A stretch of DNA of 64,000 nucleotides from Lysinibacillus parviboronicapiens (GCF_003049575.1 NZ_PYWI01000003.1:124001-188000), one strand, 5' to 3'. Shown: positions 10,348 to 18,924, counted from the stretch's first letter. A program made the numbers and translations. The notes: generated by a model from the sequence alone, not told the origin.

Positions 10348-10552
10348 TTCGCCCTACCTTCCTTAACTTATGCCATTTTTTTCACATATTGATATTATAC
10401 TATAAATTGCCTCTTATATGTTGTGTTACTTAGATATAACTGAGTGTACTTGCTCTACAACTTAACAAATAAATTAGCTTTAAAAATAAAAATAACTTAC
10501 GTATCAATTCTTAGATTTGATGGAAAGTATTATATATACAACTAAAAAAATC

Positions 10553-10592
10553 AAAAAATGCTATGTGGAATATCCCACATAGCATTTTTGTT
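10553..10592 (-). terminator. rho-independent terminator of the S-layer gene
   Basis: A perfect 12-bp stem (10557-10568 with 10575-10586) and a 6-base loop are followed on the minus strand by a T-rich tract. It lies about 55 bases past the S-layer stop. The gap 10348-10644 otherwise holds only the presumed promoter region of the TPR-led glycan operon; a TATAAT-like box is visible around 10396-10401 on the minus strand but without a good -35. Confidence 0.85.
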
Positions 10593-10644
10593 CTAAGAAT
10601 AGTACTAAGTAAAAGTTCTTAGTTCTTTCTTAGTATTTTGTAAA

Positions 10645-13600
10645 TTATTTTAAAGTTATTGAACCAATAGTTACATCACTATTAGTAAGTTTAGATTTTA
10701 GTACAGTTCCATTTACAGTGAATGCAGTAATTGCAGTAGCAGTTGGAATTGCGCTAGCTTGTGCAATTTTCACAACAACTTTTGAGCCAGAGACGCTAGC
10801 TACTGTACCAGCTACTGTTCCATTAACTAGAACATTGTCATTAGCTTTTACATTAACAGCTGAAGTGAAAGTAAATGTAATTTGTTGATCAACTGCATCT
10901 TTACCTACAACACCATTAATAGTTGTTACAGGAGTTAATGCGCCAATTTTATATGTGAAGTTTTCACCTTTTGTGTTACCTGTTAAATCAAGAGATGTAC
11001 CATTAACAACTGCTGTTACTCCACCATTTGTTGAATCAGCAGAGATTTTGCCAGCTAAATCAACTAAAGAATTATAGTATTTAGCATCAGCAGTGCCTGC
11101 ACTTGCATTATAAGTGTAAGATTGGTTGTTAATCACTACAGTTTCACCAACAGTGAATGTAATTGAAGCTGTTGCAGCTGTTGTTGTTGCTGCAGGTGAA
11201 GAAGCAACAGTAATATCAGCATTTGTTAATTTTAATGCGCCAACATTTACTTTACCTTCAGAACCAGCACGTGCTACACGGAAAGCTTTCTTGCCATCTT
11301 TATCTTCAGTAAATGTTACAACAACACCACCTGCGTAAGCAGTATTATTTACTAAGTCATCTTTAAATGCATCTACACCAACAAGTTCAGCACCGTAAAT
11401 GTTGTAGAATTTAGCATCTTTTAACGAAATTGGATCTTTACCAGCAAACACTAGCTCTTTATCGTTAACTTCTACAACATCTGCAGTAATTTGAGTGCCT
11501 ACATCTGTAAGTGAAGTGAATTTAGCAGTTGCTTCTTTAGAAGTAAATGCGTAATCTTTACCATCAGTGTTTTTAGCAACACCTGTAGCAACTACTTTTA
11601 CTGAAGTAGTTTTACCATTTACTGAAGTTACTGTTAAATCAGTAGTTTTTAGAGTGTCTGAGCTTACAGTATAGCTACGGTTCGGTGAAATAACCTGACC
11701 ATTTACTTGCACATCATTAGAACCAGTGTTAAAGATTGTATACGTTACATTTTTGATGCTTGTATTAGGCATATCTTTACCACTTTGGTTTACTAATGAA
11801 GCTCTGAATGTAGCAGTTTCGTTACCTTTGAAATCAGTAACTGATTTGTCGAACTTAGGTGCTAAGAATGCTTTAACTGCTCCACCATCAAGATATGCAT
11901 CTTGGAAGTGAGAAATTTGAGCAATAGTTTTTGGTTCGCCTTCATCAAGTTGACCATCTTTAGCGTTTGAACTATTAATGTCAATCCAAGCTACTGGAGT
12001 TGCGTAATCATTTTCTTTATCTGAACCAATTACAAACGTAGCTTCACCTTTGTCATTAGTTTTAACAGAAATTTTGCTTGGTGTTGAAGAGATTGATTGT
12101 TTATCATCTTTATCAACGTCAATGAAGTAAGCTTTTGTTTCTGTACTAATTACACGGTCTAAATCTTCGTTGAATGCAACGTTTACGATTTCATTTTTAG
12201 CTAATTTACCATCTTTATCTTTAACAGTAATTTTGTACTCACGACCATTATCTACGCCACGAGCAGCTACTTCGCCACCTTCACGTGTAACATCGATAGT
12301 GTAATCTGCTTGAAGTGCTCCGAATTTTACTTTAGCAGCTGTTGTTTGTAAAGCTGAAGCTGTATATTTTTGGCTATATCCTGTAACTGTAGTAGCTCCA
12401 GAAGTAACAATCGGTTCTGCTTCAAATACTACAGGAGTAACTTCTGCATTTGTACCTGAAACTGTAAATGTTGCTTCACCTTTAGAGTCAGTAGTAATTT
12501 GTGCTGCTTTAACTACTGAAGCATTGCTTAATTGTGATACAGCAACACCATTTACTGTAGCGTTAGCTAATTTATTAGAAGTTACATCAATGTTTTCTAA
12601 GAAAGAAACATTAAATGTTTTGTTTGCTTCTGGTTTACCAGTTGTAGCATTTTTGTAAACAATTTTATATGTTTTGTTAGCGCCGTTATTGATTGTAGCA
12701 CCTGTTGTTACTTCTTCAATCGCTAGGATTGTGTCAACACCCCAGAATACATGACCAGTTGCGAATTTAGAACGATCACCAGTTGCATAAGCAGTTACTG
12801 CATCAGTACCAGCAGCATAACGAGTGTAAGAATATGAAGCTACACCATTCTCATCTGTATATGCTTCACCAGTAATTGTTGGATAAACTGCATCGTTTTT
12901 ACCTGGAATATAGAAAGTAACTGGAATACCAGCTTTAGATTGTCCTTCAGCTACAGTAACTTGTGCTTTCACAGTAACTTGTTGTCCAAGTTTACCTTGA
13001 GCAGCAGAAGAAACCATTTCAACTTTAGTTGGATTTACAGCAGCGATACCTTTGAATGTACCGATTTTGTCTTCGCCAAGAGATACAGTGTACTCTTTGT
13101 CAGCTGTTTGAGCAGCAGTTGTTAAAACAACAACTTTTTTGTTTGTTTGTTTTACAGCTGCGTTTTTAACTTCAAGATCAGAGATTAAGAAGTTAAGAGC
13201 TTGTACGTTGTCCACTTCTGTATCGAATGTTACTTCAACAGTTGTGTTGTTAATAGCTTTAACAGTTGAAACGCCTGCTTCAGGTTCCATTACATTGTTG
13301 ATTGTACGGTATAAGAATGAAGCGAATTGACCGCGAGTAATGCTGTTAGCTGGGTTGAATTTAGATACGTTAGTGATACCAGCGTATTCTAAAGCAACGA
13401 TTGCATTGCGTTGTTCTGCAGAGAATGCAGCTTCAAGATCAGAGATTTCTGTTACGAAACCAGCTTTTTTGTAGTCAGCTACTAAATCTACGCCAGAAAT
13501 TTCTTTGATTGCACGTACTAAAACAACTGCCATTTGTTGACGTTGCATAGTTTGCGTATGGTTTAAGTTACCGTTTGAACCAGCGAATACGCCTGCATCT

Positions 13601-13953
13601 TTAGCAAGTGCAGCATATTTAACTAATTCAGCTTCAGCTGTTACTGGTAGATCTGTGAAACGTTCTTTAGTTTCCCAGTCTGCTGGAATTTCTTGGCCTT
13701 GAGCTTCTAACCAACGACCTAATAATTTAACCACTTGACCGCGGTTAATAGATTGGTTTGGTTTGAATGTGCCATCAGCATATCCATTGATGATACCTGC
13801 TTCAACTAATGCGTTGATTGCTACCTCGTGGTCGTTACCTGCTACATCTGAGAATCCTGCTGCAGAAGCCACTGGTACGATAGCAGAAGCTACTAAAGTA
13901 GCTGTTGCAGCCGTAGCTACGAATTTTTTGTATTTCTTTGGTTGGTTAGCCAT
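10645..13953 (-). CDS. SLH-domain S-layer protein (SbpA-like)
   Basis: The ATG at 13953 was chosen because GAGGAGGAAA lies 9 bases upstream and the chain then starts MANQPKKYKKF, as I recall for L. sphaericus SbpA. The longer reading frame to 14028 has no such site. The product has about 1102 residues. A signal peptide ends near VASAA, and three SLH domains follow (roughly 30-215; GFSDVAGNDHEVAINAL, RFTDLPVTAEAELVK and AFSAEQRNAIVALEYAG mark them). Ig-like and invasin-like beta repeats rich in Thr, Val, Ala and Asp make up the rest. SLH domains anchor the lattice to the secondary cell wall polymer. Expression should be very high given its promoter. Confidence 0.95.
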   Translation of the reverse strand: MANQPKKYKKFVATAATATLVASAIVPVASAAGFSDVAGNDHEVAINALVEAGIINGYADGTFKPNQSINRGQVVKLLGRWLEAQGQEIPADWETKERFTDLPVTAEAELVKYAALAKDAGVFAGSNGNLNHTQTMQRQQMAVVLVRAIKEISGVDLVADYKKAGFVTEISDLEAAFSAEQRNAIVALEYAGITNVSKFNPANSITRGQFASFLYRTINNVMEPEAGVSTVKAINNTTVEVTFDTEVDNVQALNFLISDLEVKNAAVKQTNKKVVVLTTAAQTADKEYTVSLGEDKIGTFKGIAAVNPTKVEMVSSAAQGKLGQQVTVKAQVTVAEGQSKAGIPVTFYIPGKNDAVYPTITGEAYTDENGVASYSYTRYAAGTDAVTAYATGDRSKFATGHVFWGVDTILAIEEVTTGATINNGANKTYKIVYKNATTGKPEANKTFNVSFLENIDVTSNKLANATVNGVAVSQLSNASVVKAAQITTDSKGEATFTVSGTNAEVTPVVFEAEPIVTSGATTVTGYSQKYTASALQTTAAKVKFGALQADYTIDVTREGGEVAARGVDNGREYKITVKDKDGKLAKNEIVNVAFNEDLDRVISTETKAYFIDVDKDDKQSISSTPSKISVKTNDKGEATFVIGSDKENDYATPVAWIDINSSNAKDGQLDEGEPKTIAQISHFQDAYLDGGAVKAFLAPKFDKSVTDFKGNETATFRASLVNQSGKDMPNTSIKNVTYTIFNTGSNDVQVNGQVISPNRSYTVSSDTLKTTDLTVTSVNGKTTSVKVVATGVAKNTDGKDYAFTSKEATAKFTSLTDVGTQITADVVEVNDKELVFAGKDPISLKDAKFYNIYGAELVGVDAFKDDLVNNTAYAGGVVVTFTEDKDGKKAFRVARAGSEGKVNVGALKLTNADITVASSPAATTTAATASITFTVGETVVINNQSYTYNASAGTADAKYYNSLVDLAGKISADSTNGGVTAVVNGTSLDLTGNTKGENFTYKIGALTPVTTINGVVGKDAVDQQITFTFTSAVNVKANDNVLVNGTVAGTVASVSGSKVVVKIAQASAIPTATAITAFTVNGTVLKSKLTNSDVTIGSITLK

Positions 13954-14031
13954 AGAAAAATTTCCTCCTCTAAGTTCAAAAATTATGTTTATACCACATA
14001 GATATGCAGTAAATAAACAACTACACATAAA

Positions 14032-14060
14032 AGTATAGTTGTATCCCTAAAAGTTGTCAA
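14032..14060 (-). promoter_or_regulatory. sigma-A promoter of the S-layer gene
   Basis: On the minus strand TTGACA (14060-14055) and TATACT (14037-14032) are separated by exactly 17 bases, a near-perfect vegetative promoter. The expected start of transcription is near 14025, giving a leader of about 70 bases before the S-layer ATG. Confidence 0.85.
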
Positions 14061-14336
14061 TCATATTTTGGGAAAGTTTCTAATTCATTTCCGGAAAAAA
14101 TAGGACGTCTAACTCTCTTTTACCATTGTCAGCTATCTAAGGTTATTTTTCAAGTAAAATCACGTAATTTTCCCAACAAAATCTTTCTTTCTATGGATAA
14201 ATGTTCAATTTTACTATAATCCTGCTGAGATTAACGCATATTTGTATGTTTATAAACTTTAGTGGTTAGTGACAGTAGAATTTTATATCTATGGCTCAAA
14301 ATATCTTCCGTGTGTCTATATTTTAAAATTAAAAAA

Positions 14337-14377
14337 CGAAAAAAGCTCAAGCATATAATATGCTTGAGCTTTTTTCG
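14337..14377 (-). terminator. terminator of the wecC-tagA operon
   Basis: A 17-bp perfect inverted repeat (14339-14355 with 14359-14375, core GCTCAAGCATA) with a 3-base loop. A and T runs on both sides would let it act in either direction; the gene reaching it is the WecG/TagA gene on the minus strand. Confidence 0.85.
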
Positions 14378-14494
14378 CTTGGGCTACCAACCGTTGTTTC
14401 CTTGCAGGGAATTCTATATATTTCATAGAGGAAATTCCTATACACCTACAGTCTAACACTTTCAATTTAAAACGACAATACCATTTTTTAAAAA

Positions 14495-15211
14495 TTACTG
14501 CCGTTTCTGTCTAGCCACTTCCAGTAAAAATAACGGAAGTGCCACTTGACGCTTGATACGCTTAGGTTCTTTAAGTAAACGGTAAAACCATTCAAGGCCA
14601 AATTTCTGGAAAATTTCTGGTGCCCGCTTCACTGTACCCGCAAGTACATCGAATGAACCACCCACGCCTTGATAAATCGTTGGATGCAATTGATTACGAT
14701 TGGCATTAATCCAATTTTCTTGCTTAGGACTGCCCATTGCTACAAAAAGTAAATCAGGCTGTGCTTCGTTAATACGGTCAATGACCTTCTGCTCGTCTTT
14801 TTCATAGCCGTCCTGTATGCCGACTATTTTAATAGAAGGAAATAATGATTCGAGCTTTGCTTTCGCCGCATCTGCTACACCTGGCTTGCCCCCATAAAGG
14901 AAAATAGGCTTACCACGTTTTGCCGCTTCTTCGCAAAGCTTCATCATCATATCGACGCCCGTCACGCGTTGACGAATTTGCCCTTTTTGTATTTTTGACG
15001 CTAAGATGACACCAATGCCATCCGGAATTTGAAATTCCGCTTCATTTAATAGTTTCTTTAGAGCAGGGTCTTCTTTTGCCTTGATAATTTTTTCTGGATT
15101 GATGGCAACGACGAGCGCTTTTTGTTTTTGTTCAATGCGCTCAAATGCCATATCCATTAATTCATCGTAGCCCTCGGTATTGACGTTTATGCCAAGTACT
15201 GTTTCTTTCAT
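14495..15211 (-). CDS. WecG/TagA/CpsF-family glycosyltransferase
   Basis: 238 residues, the normal family length (GT26). PDGIGVILASKIQ, GVDMMMKL, FVAMGSPKQENWI and GVGGSFDVLAGTVKRAP are family landmarks. TagA transfers ManNAc, and enterobacterial WecG transfers ManNAcA, onto undecaprenyl-PP-GlcNAc at the inner membrane face. The gene overlaps the UDP-ManNAc dehydrogenase gene by 4 bases, so a WecG-like ManNAcA transferase is at least as likely here as a teichoic-acid TagA. No teichoic acid polymerase genes are in the window. Confidence 0.88.
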   Translation of the reverse strand: MKETVLGINVNTEGYDELMDMAFERIEQKQKALVVAINPEKIIKAKEDPALKKLLNEAEFQIPDGIGVILASKIQKGQIRQRVTGVDMMMKLCEEAAKRGKPIFLYGGKPGVADAAKAKLESLFPSIKIVGIQDGYEKDEQKVIDRINEAQPDLLFVAMGSPKQENWINANRNQLHPTIYQGVGGSFDVLAGTVKRAPEIFQKFGLEWFYRLLKEPKRIKRQVALPLFLLEVARQKRQ

Positions 15212-16479
15212 CGGTTCTTCGCATCCCCTAGTAGATGGAATTCAAAGCACGCTTCTTGCCAATTTTCACGGTTTAAGCAGTTTTTCGTATCGAAGACAAT
15301 TTTTGTTTTTGCTGTAATGTCAGCTGCATTTAGTGCTTTGAATTCATTGTGGTCTGTTAACACAACAATGATGTCAGCGTCTTTCGTTGCTTCCTCTAGG
15401 CTTTGCGTTTGTGTAGCATGTTTGTTTTCTTTAATGTGTGGATCATATGAAATTACATCTAAGCCTAAATTTTGTAGTTCATCAATCACAATTGTTGATG
15501 GACTTTCGCGCATATCATCAACATTTCCTTTGAAGGCTAGTCCAAGAACTGCTACTTTGCCACCCGCAATTTTGTGTTGATTTAAGATAGCTTGTGTTTT
15601 TTGCGCTGTATGGCTTGGCATACTGTCATTGGTATTACGAGACAGGTGAATGATTTGTGCTTGCTCGCCACCTAGCTCCACAAGGAACCAAGGGTCAACT
15701 GCTATACAGTGACCGCCAACACCAGGGCCAGGGAAATGGACATTTACGCGTGGGTGGTAGTTCGCAAATTTAATCGCTTCCCAAATATTTACGTCCAGTT
15801 TCTCTGCCATTTTCGCTAACTCGTTGGCAAAGGCAATATTGACATCACGATATGTGTTTTCCATTACTTTTACTAATTCAGCAGTTGTTGCATCTGTAAG
15901 GTGGATTGTGCCATTCACAAAGGTTTGGTAAAGCTCTTTTGTCATTTGTGATGATTTCTCATCGATCCCACCAACAATACGGTCGTTGTTCACTAATTCT
16001 TCAAAAATACGACCTGGAATTACACGCTCTGGTGAATGGGCTACAAATAAATCAACACCGAATTCAAGGTTTGCTTTAATCAGCTCTGGTAACATCACAT
16101 GTTCCACTGTTTTCGGTGGTACTGTTGATTCAAGAATTACAAGATTTCCTTTTTTCACAAAAGGTACTATGGAAGCAGTTGCTTGACGCACATATTCTAA
16201 ATTAGCTGTATTGTCAGGATTAATCGGTGATGGAACAGCGACGATGAATACGTCCGCTTCCTGCGGTGTAGTTGATGCTGTTAAAAATCCTTCATCTACG
16301 GCTTTGTTCAGACGCTCCTGTAAACCGTTTTCTTCTATATGAAGTTTTTTCTCTTGTATACTTTTTACTGCTGCTGGGTTTACGTCCACCCCATGTACTT
16401 TTATGCCGTGGTTGGCGAACATTACAGCCGTTGGTAAACCGATATAGCCAAGTCCAACGACACAAATTGATTTAGTCAT
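15208..16479 (-). CDS. wecC: UDP-N-acetyl-D-mannosamine dehydrogenase
   Basis: 423 residues of the UDP-glucose/GDP-mannose dehydrogenase family. The Rossmann start is VVGLGYIGLPTAVMFA, the middle helix has ELVKVMENTYRDVNIAFANE, and the catalytic Cys is in PGPGVGGHCIAVDPWFLVE. That last form is typical of WecC-type UDP-ManNAc enzymes, whereas UDP-glucose dehydrogenases have a KDT-type segment. It oxidises C6 twice with NAD+ to give UDP-ManNAcA. UDP-ManNAc would come from MnaA at 42.4-43.5 kb. It is the first gene of a two-gene operon with the WecG/TagA transferase. Confidence 0.9.
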   Translation of the reverse strand: MTKSICVVGLGYIGLPTAVMFANHGIKVHGVDVNPAAVKSIQEKKLHIEENGLQERLNKAVDEGFLTASTTPQEADVFIVAVPSPINPDNTANLEYVRQATASIVPFVKKGNLVILESTVPPKTVEHVMLPELIKANLEFGVDLFVAHSPERVIPGRIFEELVNNDRIVGGIDEKSSQMTKELYQTFVNGTIHLTDATTAELVKVMENTYRDVNIAFANELAKMAEKLDVNIWEAIKFANYHPRVNVHFPGPGVGGHCIAVDPWFLVELGGEQAQIIHLSRNTNDSMPSHTAQKTQAILNQHKIAGGKVAVLGLAFKGNVDDMRESPSTIVIDELQNLGLDVISYDPHIKENKHATQTQSLEEATKDADIIVVLTDHNEFKALNAADITAKTKIVFDTKNCLNRENWQEACFEFHLLGDAKNR

Positions 16480-16668
16480 TCTCTATTCTTCCTTCCGTTT
16501 CAAAAACGAGTAGTCATTAATTTTATATATGTTGTGTAAATGCAATCGCATTTTTGTTCTGCATAATAGTATACATCTTTCAAGGGAAAGTGTGAATCAA
16601 TTTGTCATTTTGGAGCGTTTTATGTGCTCTATTTACTTAGGTTGGGGTGTCGGCTAGTTGTATTTGTG

Positions 16669-16725
16669 TTTTATCAGCATTTTTTGCGGGGATATCAGCG
16701 GTTTTTGTTCTTTTATCAGCGATTT
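16669..16725 (+). repeat. 21-bp tandem repeat array, three units
   Basis: TATCAGC occurs at 16672, 16693 and 16714, exactly 21 bases apart, each followed by a T-rich spacer. The array overlaps the 3' end of the NERD gene. A second array with the same orientation and consensus lies at 17805-17885 on the other side of that gene. The rest of 16480-16668 shows no gene; it is the upstream region of wecC. Confidence 0.65.
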
Positions 16726-17671
16726 CCATTTAAAAGCGAAAGATTGTATTTTGTACTTTTACCATTGCCACTACGGGTTAGTAATAATCTTTGCATTAAG
16801 CGTTTTGTTACATATGGGCTATCGATTTTCAAAAAATCGCGACATTCTCTGTTCGTCATCGTATCGCCCACAAGCATATAAAAATCCTTGAGCGCCGACA
16901 CATGTGCCTCTTTACATCGATGTTCACACTTCTGACAAAACCATGTTGCTTTTAATTTCTGCATGCCAAACTGACCGCAATTTTCACAATAAACACCCCT
17001 TTGCAAAACAGACGGTTCAATATGATAGTATCGGCAAAGTGGAAACGGATTCTTTTGCTGCAACTGTGACAAAATGATGTGCAGTATATCGTCCATAGCA
17101 ATATCAAGTTTCTGTGTTATGAACTTATAGATATACAATGGCAGCTCTTTCCCCATGACGATTGGCAATCCGTTTCCCTCTCCATGAACATCTACATTAT
17201 TGAAAGGAAAAACTATTGCGCCATATACGGGCATAGTAATGTGATAAGTGTCTAAGAAATGCAGCATTGCTTGCATATACTGCTGAAGTTGAATTTCAGG
17301 ATGTGTAAAAGTATGAACTTCTCCTGTTTCCGTGGTACGGATAAGCTGACGAGGATTATTTTTGAAATGTAAGGTTCCTCGAATATTTTTTATTTCTAAA
17401 ATAATGATGCCGCTTGGGGTAATAATCAAAATATCGATTTGCATCGGGAGAATAGTAGGAATTATAACATTGTGGAATATGTGGCAATCGCTGAGTGGTT
17501 GTAATTTTTGAAGCTCGTTCAGTATATATTGCTCGCCAAAATCACCCGCTTTCTTCTTTTTTAGTTCCCTTTGTAATTTTTGGTACTGTGGATGTGTTGA
17601 CGGTAGACGAGCTACGAGTGCTTGCAGTCCAAGTGTGAATGTGGTGAAGGCGCAAATGGTTTAACAATCAC
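16716..17671 (-). pseudogene. NERD-domain protein with a disrupted 5' frame
   Basis: The body reads as a nuclease-related NERD domain (AGDFGEQYILNEL, then MQIDILIITPSGIIILEIKN) and a C-terminal zinc ribbon (CENCGQFG...CQKCEHRC). The first ATG in this frame, at 17444, falls inside the domain, but the frame is open upstream to a stop at 17661-17663. The likely true start is GTG at 17671, 8 bases after AAAGGAG, coding MIVKPFAPS. It is in another frame and hits a stop after about 20 codons. A single missing base (or two extra) near 17646-17660 would join the halves as PFAPS-TFTLGLQALVARLP. A damaged gene, a sequence error, or an internally started shorter protein are all possible. Confidence 0.65.
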
Positions 17672-17804
17672 AGACATCACTCCTTTTCTACAAACTATAG
17701 CAAGAATAGGAATGGAAAAATACTAGTTGCTTCAAATTAAAAATTTGCCCCGTTTTCTAAGTGTAAATGTGCAAAGTTTGATGGTCTATTGGTGCTACTT
17801 GCAC

Positions 17805-17885
17805 TTTTAGCAGCAGTTTTTCAGGGTTTACCGGCGTTGTTTGCACTTTTTATCAGCGATATTCACACTTTTACCGGCGATTTCT
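17805..17885 (+). repeat. 21/22-bp degenerate tandem repeat array, four units
   Basis: Anchors TTAGCAGCA (17807), TTACCGGCG (17828), TTATCAGCG (17850) and TTACCGGCG (17871) are spaced 21, 22 and 21 bases. Most spacers end in CACTTT. The consensus TTA(T/C)C(A/G)GCG matches the array at 16669-16725 on the same strand. The array ends a few bases before the flagellin terminator. Confidence 0.65.
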
Positions 17886-17890
17886 CCATG

Positions 17891-17925
17891 AAAAAAGGAA
17901 CCGCCATTAGTATCGGGGATTCCTT
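17891..17925 (-). terminator. terminator overlapping the flagellin 3' end
   Basis: AAGGAA and CCCG in the last flagellin codons pair with CGG and TTCCTT just past the stop, followed by a T run on the minus strand. The stop codon lies in the loop. Confidence 0.6.
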
Positions 17926-18755
17926 ATCTTTCCGCTATCTAACAATTTTAAGATAGATTGCGCCTGTTGCATATGAAGCGCCAATACATATTGACCTGCC
18001 TGTAATAAAATTTGTGCTTTTACCATGCTCATCATTTCTTTTGCAATATCTGCATCACGAATACGTGACTCAGCTGCTGTTAAATTTTCGGCCGTGTTCA
18101 TGTTCGCATTATAGGCATGCTCAAGTCGATTTTGGTAGGCACCTAGCCGTGAACGCTCGTTGGATACTCGCTTTAAAGATTCATCCAACGTAGCAATAGC
18201 CTTGTCCGCGTCTTCTCGCGTAGCAATAGAGGTTGTCCCATCCAAACCAAGCGCTCCTGCTCCCATATCATTAATATGCAACTCAATATTTTGGCCAGCA
18301 TTCGCACCTGCCTGAATTTTAATGCCGTTCGTTGTGTAGTCACCATTTAGTAATGTCTTTGTATTAAACTCGGTATCTTTAGAGAGACGTTGTATTTCCT
18401 TTTTTAATTCCTGAAATTCCAAATCAAGCTGCTGACGATCACTATCCGTCAATGTATCATTAGCGGCCTGGACTGCTAGCTCACGCATGCGCTGAACCAT
18501 GGCATGGGTTTCATTCAGTGCGCCTTCTGCCGTTTGAACAAGTGAAATACCATCCTGAATATTTTTCGATGCCATATTCAATCCTCGAATTTGCGCACGC
18601 ATCTTTTCAGAAATTGCTAGTCCCGCTGGATCATCAGCTGCACTATTTATGCGGTATCCTGAGGAAATACGCAACATCGATTTGCTCATTGCATTGTAAT
18701 GTTGGTTCATATTGCGTAGTATCGACATTCCTGTAGCTGACCACTTGCCAAGCAT
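17907..18755 (-). CDS. flagellin homologue with unusual ends
   Basis: 282 residues. The conserved D0/D1 helices are present: SKSMLRISSGYRINSAADDPAGLAISEKM at the start and ESRIRDADIAKEMMSMVKAQILLQAGQ near the end, with a very short variable middle. The usual MRINHN-type N-terminus is replaced by MLGKWSATGMSILRNM, and the C-terminus runs on as LLDSGKIRNPRY where most flagellins stop soon after the LLR/LLDS helix. GGAGGTGG lies 7 bases before the ATG, and a sigma-D-like promoter lies upstream. It is an isolated gene, not in a flagellar operon, so it may be a minor or accessory filament subunit. Confidence 0.85.
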   Translation of the reverse strand: MLGKWSATGMSILRNMNQHYNAMSKSMLRISSGYRINSAADDPAGLAISEKMRAQIRGLNMASKNIQDGISLVQTAEGALNETHAMVQRMRELAVQAANDTLTDSDRQQLDLEFQELKKEIQRLSKDTEFNTKTLLNGDYTTNGIKIQAGANAGQNIELHINDMGAGALGLDGTTSIATREDADKAIATLDESLKRVSNERSRLGAYQNRLEHAYNANMNTAENLTAAESRIRDADIAKEMMSMVKAQILLQAGQYVLALHMQQAQSILKLLDSGKIRNPRY

Positions 18756-18789
18756 TACTTTACCACCTCCATGAATTGTCTTTGTATTA

Positions 18790-18816
18790 ATATCGGTCTA
18801 AGGTAATTTCTGTTAA
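18790..18816 (-). promoter_or_regulatory. sigma-D (sigma-28)-like promoter of the flagellin gene
   Basis: On the minus strand TTAA (18816-18813) is followed after 15 bases by ACCGATAT (ending at 18790), close to the flagellar consensus TAAA-N15-GCCGATAA. It lies about 35 bases upstream of the flagellin ATG. Confidence 0.7.
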
Positions 18817-18870
18817 GTGTGTCATCATTCTTTTAGTGGCGATTGACCTTAGTTCTATAAAAGAAATATA

Positions 18871-18903
18871 AAAACACCCATTTCTTTTCAATGAAAGTGG
18901 GTG
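18871..18903 (-). terminator. terminator of the IDEAL-domain gene
   Basis: CACCCA-N-TTTC pairs with GAAA-N-TGGGTG around a short loop, followed by TTTTTATA on the minus strand, about 22 bases after the gene stop. Confidence 0.7.
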
Positions 18904-18924
18904 CTCATTCCATGTGCCAAGTAT

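Larger units (their letters stand above)
13954..14494. other. S-layer leader and intergenic region
   Basis: The stretch upstream of the S-layer start holds the strong ribosome-binding site (13961-13970), a leader of roughly 70 bases, the promoter at 14032-14060, and the terminator of the tagA-wecC operon at 14337-14377. I see no convincing gene in it. A weak imperfect inverted repeat sits near 14405-14443. Confidence 0.7.

Noticed and set aside
13954..14028. N-terminal extension of the S-layer reading frame
   Set aside because: It has no ribosome-binding site, while GAGGAGGAAA lies just before the ATG at 13953, which is followed by a normal signal peptide.
14262..14456. Plus-strand reading frame of 64 codons
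   Set aside because: It runs through the strong terminator at 14337-14377 and has no plausible protein character.
16669..17885. The 21-bp repeats as a CRISPR array
   Set aside because: Units are too short and degenerate, spacing equals the repeat itself, spacers are T-rich and similar, and there are no cas genes.
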